A DNA stretch of 64,000 nucleotides from Bretschneidera sinensis (lineage: Eukaryota > Streptophyta > Magnoliopsida > Brassicales > Akaniaceae): the NCBI GenBank assembly GCA_023935145.1, contig CM043702.1:58043501-58107500 (forward strand), given 5' to 3'. Position numbers and translations under genes: made by a program. Positions 57,746 through 64,000 of the stretch are shown here, piece by piece. Numbering within the stretch: position 1 is the first letter of the stretch; every line of letters begins with the position of its first letter. Below the pieces are notes generated by a model. The model had not been told where the DNA came from. It saw only the letters and a program-made list of their open reading frames with translations, and ran no database searches.

Positions 57746-58792
57746 AGAGATAAATACATCAGGGAAGAGGGTAGTTATCCATTCTGTTTCCCATTGTAGA
57801 AGTATCCTAAACATCCATTGCCCATGTTATTGTGTTTTTTTAAGTTAGTCTCCTTAGTTTAGAGAATGGAGTACTAATATTGTGATGCGCTGATAATGAT
57901 GGTAAGATGGGTCAATGATGACGAAAATGTTAGTTAATAATTTTCCTTTTGTAGCCTTAGAACGGCCTAAATTTTAGTTTTTTTTTTTACCGTCGTCTTC
58001 AATTCAAGCAAGGAGAGCTGTTTGTACTAATTTTGATCGTGGTAGTTCCTTTTTTACTTCAAATTGGTTATGGTGCATTTGGATATAATTTTAAAAAAAT
58101 GTAGTACGTCTCTTTCTCATTTTCATTCAACCAATGGGGCATGATGTATAATGCCGATAAAATTGGCCAGGACCTAGAAAGAATCAAGGTTATTGGATTT
58201 GTGTCCGTCCTTGAATCTTTTAGCAAGACTGATCTAGGTTTGCAATGTGGATGCAGCTCATATGATGCTTGATCAGGTTTATTAGAAAATATATCTCATC
58301 GTTTGCTTTTGGGCCTAATCTATGTATTTTCGTGTTGTTGGTTTTCAGATGAAAATAATATTCGACACAATTCAGCCCATTTGGGATAAAGTGGGTGGTG
58401 TGCATCCCCTTTATTTCTTCTATGCTCCTATCTGAAGCCAGCTATGTCTTTCTAGTTTCACGTCAAAACAATTATTATGTTCAGAAAATTTTGTGTAGTT
58501 GGATTTTTTGTCGCGCAAGGAACTTGAAAGCAGTCTTTATTTTGCAAAAAAAAAAAATGAAGCATAAATTAACCTTTGCTTTGATGTAACTCGTGGAGTT
58601 CTTATCTGACACTGGGCTTTTATAGTTTGCATCACATGGTTTTTGATAATTATGCTCTTGAATTTGGGAGAAATTTGAAGGGTCCAGTTTTGGAAAATTT
58701 GCTGCCAATTTTCTTTCAATTTAGATCACCTGGGATTTGAGGTTTTTGCATAAATTGGGTCTTCTTGATTACTTTCAATTATAAATTCTGTT
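57746..58792 (+). other. 3' UTR and downstream sequence
   Basis: The 3' UTR probably ends within 200-300 bp of the stop codon; AATAAT lies near 57934. No clear polyadenylation signal can be fixed. No further gene is seen. The segment 58680-58735 is a diverged direct relative of 59015-59060. Confidence 0.45.
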
Positions 58793-58925
58793 ATGTTATG
58801 TTTGGTTGTTTAGAATTGAAATTAAAATAGAATCATAATCATTTTTAATTATTTTAATATTAAAATAATATAATTCGATATTAATTTCAATTCTAAATTT
58901 GAACTTCAAACAATCAAATGTAACA
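58793..58925. repeat. Short foldback element (possible MITE)
   Basis: ATGTTTGGTTGTTTAGAATT at the left and its imperfect inverse ending AAACAATCAAATGTAAC at the right, with TTAGAATTGAAATTA also inverted inside. The centre is AT-rich. A target duplication is not certain. Confidence 0.5.
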
Positions 58926-59030
58926 TTAGTCGTTCAAAAACTTGCTCTGTATTAGGTTGCGTTGTCTTGATTTCCATGGGATGTACCCGTGAGTGGATCC
59001 CGAGGTATGAAGTGATGGAAAATTTGGTTC

Positions 59031-59095
59031 CATTTTTCTTTCAATTTGGACCCTCTTGGAGTCAAGAGGGTCCAAATTGAAAGAAAAATGAAAAA

Positions 59096-59127
<32 letters not shown>
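59031..59127. repeat. Perfect 28-bp hairpin, then A-run and (TA)n
   Basis: 59031-59058 and 59063-59090 are perfect reverse complements separated by GAGT. An A-run follows from 59091 and (TA)n at about 59104-59127. The left arm is related to 58695-58725; the right arm has no other copy. Confidence 0.95.
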
Positions 59128-59128
<1 letters not shown>

Positions 59129-61586
59129 GTAACTAAAGTTACTTATAGATTACTTATAGATAAATAGAGTTTTACTGATGAGTCAAAGAGTGTGCAACGA
59201 TGCATGTATGACCATTTGAAGATTGTGTTGGAAAAAATGTGTCAAAATTTACCGTTTAAGAAATTATCACTCACATGGTTCAATAAATTTTTAGCCTTCA
59301 ATGGGTGATATTTTTAATCACTCACATGGGCATATTCAAATCTTAACCTTTATAGCATTATCTCCCTATTATTTCCTTAGTTATTTTCATGCTCTATAGT
59401 TACCGACCATTAAATCTTGGATTTTTTAATTAAAAAAATAAGTGTAAATTATTGCTAATCATAATGAGTATAAACTCTACGACTTCCATCATTTTTCCTC
59501 TTTTAAAAGGACACATCTTTTTTTTTTATGAGGAGACGACATATCAGTATTTAAAAAATTAATGGTTAATATTTACACAAATAGGAGGATAATTTGGTAA
59601 ATGAAGAAATCATTGATTTAATTTTTTCACTCTTAAAGTTTTTCTGGCGATATTGAGACAACTGCTGGTCGAAAAAATGCATCACAAGTATCGTTAGAAA
59701 GCTCTCGTCAAGAGCTACCAAACGAGACTCATAAATGTCACATTCCGTCGAACTGTTTGCTCTCACGCGCGTGGGGACAAGTTTAATGAACAATAACTAC
59801 CTAATTTTATTATTTTTATTTTAAATTTCGAAAATTATGATTCTTCAAAATTACTCACTTTAATGATATGATAAAAAGGGACATTATCGTAAGATTTTTT
59901 TGTCATTGTTTAATTTTTTAATGTTGAATTTAACATTTGTCATTCGATAAAAAATCAGTGATATATCTATTGCATAAAGAAATGTGGATATTTTCTTAAT
60001 TTTTTTATACGTTGAAAAGTAAGCAATTGCAGTATTTAGAAGATAATAGATTGACACAATGACTTTATATATCATCATGATACAACTATTAAAAAATTTA
60101 AATGTCAATTTTGATAAGAAAAACTTAATGGCATGTCTTTTAATTATTATTATCTGCAAGATAATATTTTAATAAATTTTACAATTTTTTAAAAAATAAA
60201 TTAGTTGTAATAGTGTAAAATTAAGTATAATATTAAAATATTAAAAAAAATAATAGAGAGATTTGTAATTCATTGTGATTTTTTTTAATGGTTTAGTGTA
60301 TGTGGTTAAATCTTAATTATTGATTTTTCAAATGGTGATGTGCCATTTCTTCCTTAAAGAAAATGAGATGTCCTTTTAAAATGAGGAAAAGGATGGAAGC
60401 CGAACCCTTTAACTCTACAAACCATCAATTCTTAGTATTCCAATATATATATACACACACACACTTTTGGAAGATACTCATTCTCCGCATACCTACAAAC
60501 TGCAAATCTCCATTCTTCTTTGGTTTTTTTTTTTTTAAGTCCAAGAAAGATGAAAGTGAACAAACGGATGGATACAAATGAAGAATACAACTTGGGCATA
60601 TCTTTCTACAAGTTCGAAGTCCTATTTGTGAGTACACATAATGCGGGCTACCCTTGTATTTTGAGAACCATTTGCATCCGGAGTAGGATGAAATCGCTTC
60701 TCAAAGAAAGCAGATTAATTTTTGGGCCTCGATATTTTTTTTTTTTAACTTTCATATCTTCTGTAATTCATCATTGAGGTAAATATTGACTACCATTTTT
60801 TGTTTAGTTACATTGTTAATTATGCCAACATTGGAACCCTTTGATAATAGTCACTACAAGCGATAGTATGAAAGAATGTCGCTTTATTTAAAAACAATTG
60901 GGGTCGATTATGTATTGTTTAATGATGGTTCTATTAATGACATGTATGAACATGAAAATTTATGGGTCCTATGGAAGAGAGCTTCAATGCACCAAACACA
61001 AGCAAGCTCTTCATCTAACGTGCACATATGTATATATGGTTATACATATTGGGTTAGTGAATCGTACAAGAAGATGCCATAAATTAATCATTTTTTAGAA
61101 GAAATTCTTCTACAAGAAACTTGAGATAAACAGAGACTAAAATAAATTTCTTCCCAAACATATGTTTCAGTTAGCATCTTTTGTCCCCTTCATTACCATT
61201 TTGAGCACCCTGTTTTTCCTTAAGAGACCATGTTCGACAATATATACTTCACATGACTTACCAACTCCATTAGATTATGTAAATATTTTATGTTATACAT
61301 AAGGCATGGCCCATCTTCAAGTCAAACGGTCTGCTTATCAATTTGTATTGAGTTCAGCTAGGATCATGATGTAAATAGGCTAATTTGGTAGTGTATTTTG
61401 TGTTGACATTCATGTGTTGTTATCAAATTACCGTAAGGAACACCAAATTAGCCAGCTATGAACTCAGTTACCTATCCTTTATCTAACATAAAGGAAGCTT
61501 CCATCAACATGTTACTTAATCACCATGATAAGAGAAAGATTGCCCGTATATTACTTGGCATATAGGACGTTCAAAATATAGGAAGA
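59128..61586. other. Intergenic, AT-rich
   Basis: No supported gene. Short open frames at 60363-60777 and 60876-61098 lack family features and are AT-rich. Confidence 0.5.
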
Positions 61587-61662
61587 CGTATCAGTTTTTC
61601 CATATAAACGATTTGGAATAAATGCGTATCAGTTTTTCCGCATAAATTATTTGGAATAAAAG
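61587..61662 (+). repeat. Two tandem 38-bp copies
   Basis: CGTATCAGTTTTTCC starts at 61587 and 61625; both copies continue into ATTTGGAATAAA with a few changes. Confidence 0.85.
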
Positions 61663-63769
61663 CATGCAGAACCATAAACAAAGATGTTATAACTCACATT
61701 TTACATTACTTTTCGAATTCTATATTTGATATTTATTGCTCTTTAAATTACAATGTCAAATGATTGGTTTTAATTACTAATTTTTATGAGTATTTATATT
61801 GACAAATAATAGTTTGTAGATACTCATATTATTCATATGACAAAATAAAAAGAATTAAAAAAAACTACTAATTAGTTGTTTGCATGACTAGAAAGCAAAT
61901 TTATTGATTGCCATATTTATGTTTGAATGAATAATACTAAAAATGATAATTATACTTTATATGTGCATGATATCTTTGACCATTGTCTTAAAATTGGTTT
62001 CTTACTTATTATTGTGCTATATGGAGCTTATACAAGTAAAGCATAATTGGTAGTAACAATTAGTAACATATATATGTTGAAATCTAAAATCTGAGAATGG
62101 TCTGACTTAATGATCAGTTGGTGGTCTTTGTTAATCGACAGATTTGTAAGCCATGTTGTTTTACTTATGTAAGACAAAAAGCTAGATCTGTTGTGATTAT
62201 ACACAAATTTTTTTTTTTTACATTATTATTTGATTTTGAAAAAAAAAATGTTTCGATGTGTGTTATAACAGTAATATATATTTTTCTGTACATATTTATT
62301 GCAGTAAAAAACTGGTCCATGTGTTTACAATCTTAAGGAGCTATTAACGCTGCCTAGCTAAGCTAGTTTCAATTTACGTTTATCATTATAATGATACAAG
62401 TGGAACGAAAAATGAATGCCTTACTTGTTAATTACAATGTTATAGTATTTATATCTGTGATATTAATTCATTTGGGTGAATTTTCATGCGGTAACTCATA
62501 ATTAAGATAGTTTATACTAGCTTTATAACACTGTTATATGACTCATGCTAACTTTATGGTACTAGCTGTTATAAGTTTAATGTGCATTATTTCATTGATT
62601 CAATGATCCATAAATAATTATTTTGGATATTACAAAGTTTATCTGTTAAAGTTATAAGAAATTGATGGATATTTAACGCTATGATAACGATGGTAATTAA
62701 ATCTTAAACATGTCCATTATTTTTAATTATTTGAGAAAAAAACAATTGTGAAAGTTTTAGAAACATAAGTAACTCTTATATTTATTGTTGGTTCCTTTGG
62801 ACGCATTGGTGTATATATATCACCAATATAGTAGTTCATGCATCAATCGATTCCATTGAAATTCTTGTGGAGTTTAAACTGTTGATACAGTTAGCAACTA
62901 TTACTTGACAAAAGAAAGAAAAAAGTATTTTTACGTTGGGATAAATGTACAGTTCTCTAACCATGTCAAATTGGTAAGTAAATGAGATTTGTTTTATATG
63001 AAGCATGTTGAATGTTTTGCAAGGCATAAGTAAAAAATTATTTTTATTTGAAAAAAATTGTGTATTTGAAAAATTAGCAAATTTAATGATATGAGATTTT
63101 TATGCTTTATAAGAGATTTGGAAAGCATCAGATGACAAGTCTCTCTGTGTGTGTGTGTGTGTATATATATTAAAAAAGTAGAAAAAATTTAGGGATGATT
63201 TCATAAAAAAGTTTATTGAGAAAATAACATGGAGGATTTAAAAAGAAAAATGAATTAGTGAGAAACTCATAAATGTGATTAAAAGAAAATGTGAGGTTGT
63301 AAACATAGATTTTTGATAAATACCGAGGAAAAAAAAATAGTGAGACACCTCACATTAATTCCTGGGACTCAATTTGAGAAGTTATTTTTTGAGAAATTTT
63401 TTAGCATGTGTAGCTTAGACATTTCCATTACCAAATGCGTCTAATTTAATGATATTTTTTTTATACATTGAAAGTATAAGTGGAGTACTTAAATTATTAT
63501 CTTGTGATTTTCTCATCAAGGAGCATCATATATAATTTTGACCTATTGATTATGAGACTTTGTAATAATGTGATTGATCTAGTGAGGGGTACTGTTATGA
63601 TACGATTTGGCTCGTTAAGTGGCGTTATAAAATCATATAATATTAAATTGTTATATTATGTTGGCTCTAGTTGTGAATGTAGTTTATGCAGGTGAAAATT
63701 TGAGAATGAGAAATCCACTAATGGCAGAACATGAGTTCAGCTCGAGCCAATGAAGAAATAAGTTGATAC
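61663..63769. other. Intergenic, AT-rich
   Basis: A (GT)n-(TA)n microsatellite lies at about 63146-63170. No gene is supported. Confidence 0.5.
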
Positions 63770-64000
63770 AGTGGAAAAATGTGGTACTGTCTTTTTGAAA
63801 TCATCCAAGCAGTCTATCATTGAGATGTATACAATGAAATATAAATTTATTGCCTAGGAGAAGGTTGTGTCTGAAACTGAATGACTAAGACAGTTATTTG
63901 TGGATATTACATTGTCGAGGAGATTAGTCACATATGTGACTCTCCATTATGATTGCTAAACGGTAATATCTTGGGCTAAAAATAAAATCTATTATGGGAA
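63770..64000 (+). pseudogene. Ty1-copia RNase H fragment, decayed
   Basis: Plus-strand frames give CGTVFLKSSKQSIIEMYTMK then YKFIA, ETE, LRQLFVDITL and ISWAKNK. These correspond in order to the SKQ-ALST-EAEY-A, WL-LL and SAI-LAKN landmarks of copia RNase H. Stops are present. It continues past the window's right edge. Confidence 0.6.

Noticed and set aside
60363..61098. Short frames downstream of the pump gene
   Set aside because: AT-rich, overlapping in several frames, no conserved motif or splice structure that I can support.

Overview
The window is plant nuclear DNA, most likely from a eudicot or other broad-leaved angiosperm. The evidence is a spliced vacuolar H+-pyrophosphatase gene with GT-AG introns, surrounded by angiosperm-type LTR retrotransposons, MITEs and AT-rich intergenic sequence. 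Only one gene looks intact. The other protein-like stretches are decayed transposon coding regions with frameshifts and stops.

Layout. 1-11512 is a nest of elements: a minus-strand Athila-like LTR (1-1157) abuts a truncated plus-strand Athila-like LTR (1158-1832), followed by a tRNA-Asp primer-binding site and a broken gag (2026-3179). A minus-strand Athila-like element follows (LTR 3215-4548, spacer, broken pol 6206-8948). It ends in an inverted, internally deleted copy of its own spacer and LTR end (8985-9436). The nest then runs into the RT/RNase H end and 3' LTR of a Ty1-copia element (9437-11512). That copia element lies in a decayed Tekay/Del-like Ty3-gypsy element (11513-18595), which also carries a minus-strand copia solo LTR (13345-14346, TSD AAATT).

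18596-21854 is very AT-rich and contains a 961-bp hAT-type MITE with a perfect 8-bp TSD and a tRNA-Gly-like sequence inside it. 21855-25412 is a minus-strand, gag-protease-only Ty3-gypsy (Tat-like) remnant. 26293-30930 is a 5' LTR, primer-binding site and broken gag of a Sirevirus-like copia element; its LTR is split by a 2029-bp Tekay/Del-family solo LTR (27365-29393, TSD GTATG). 30937-36353 shows no genes.

36359-50249 is a complete 13.9-kb minus-strand LTR element (TSD ATAAG) without recognisable pol. It carries a 113-bp minisatellite and a decayed gene running antisense to the element, partly duplicated in tandem. Inside it sits a 5.5-kb minus-strand Athila-like deletion derivative (40103-45600, TSD ATTAT) with both LTRs.

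From 51285 the character changes. A TATA box, a short 5' leader and eight coding exons (51420-57745) encode a 766-residue type I (K+-dependent) vacuolar proton-pumping pyrophosphatase. All catalytic and ion-gate residues checked are present. Its 2.6-kb first intron contains a MULE-type MITE with a perfect 9-bp TSD. 57746-64000 is intergenic, with a foldback repeat, a perfect 28-bp hairpin, microsatellites and a decayed copia RNase H fragment at the right edge.

Recurring themes: unrelated LTR families each carry arrays of CpG-rich motifs just upstream of a TATA box, and the Athila-like elements carry repeated polypurine-tract plus hairpin modules. No CRISPR array, operon, rRNA gene or intact tRNA gene was seen, and no clearly new biological system was found.
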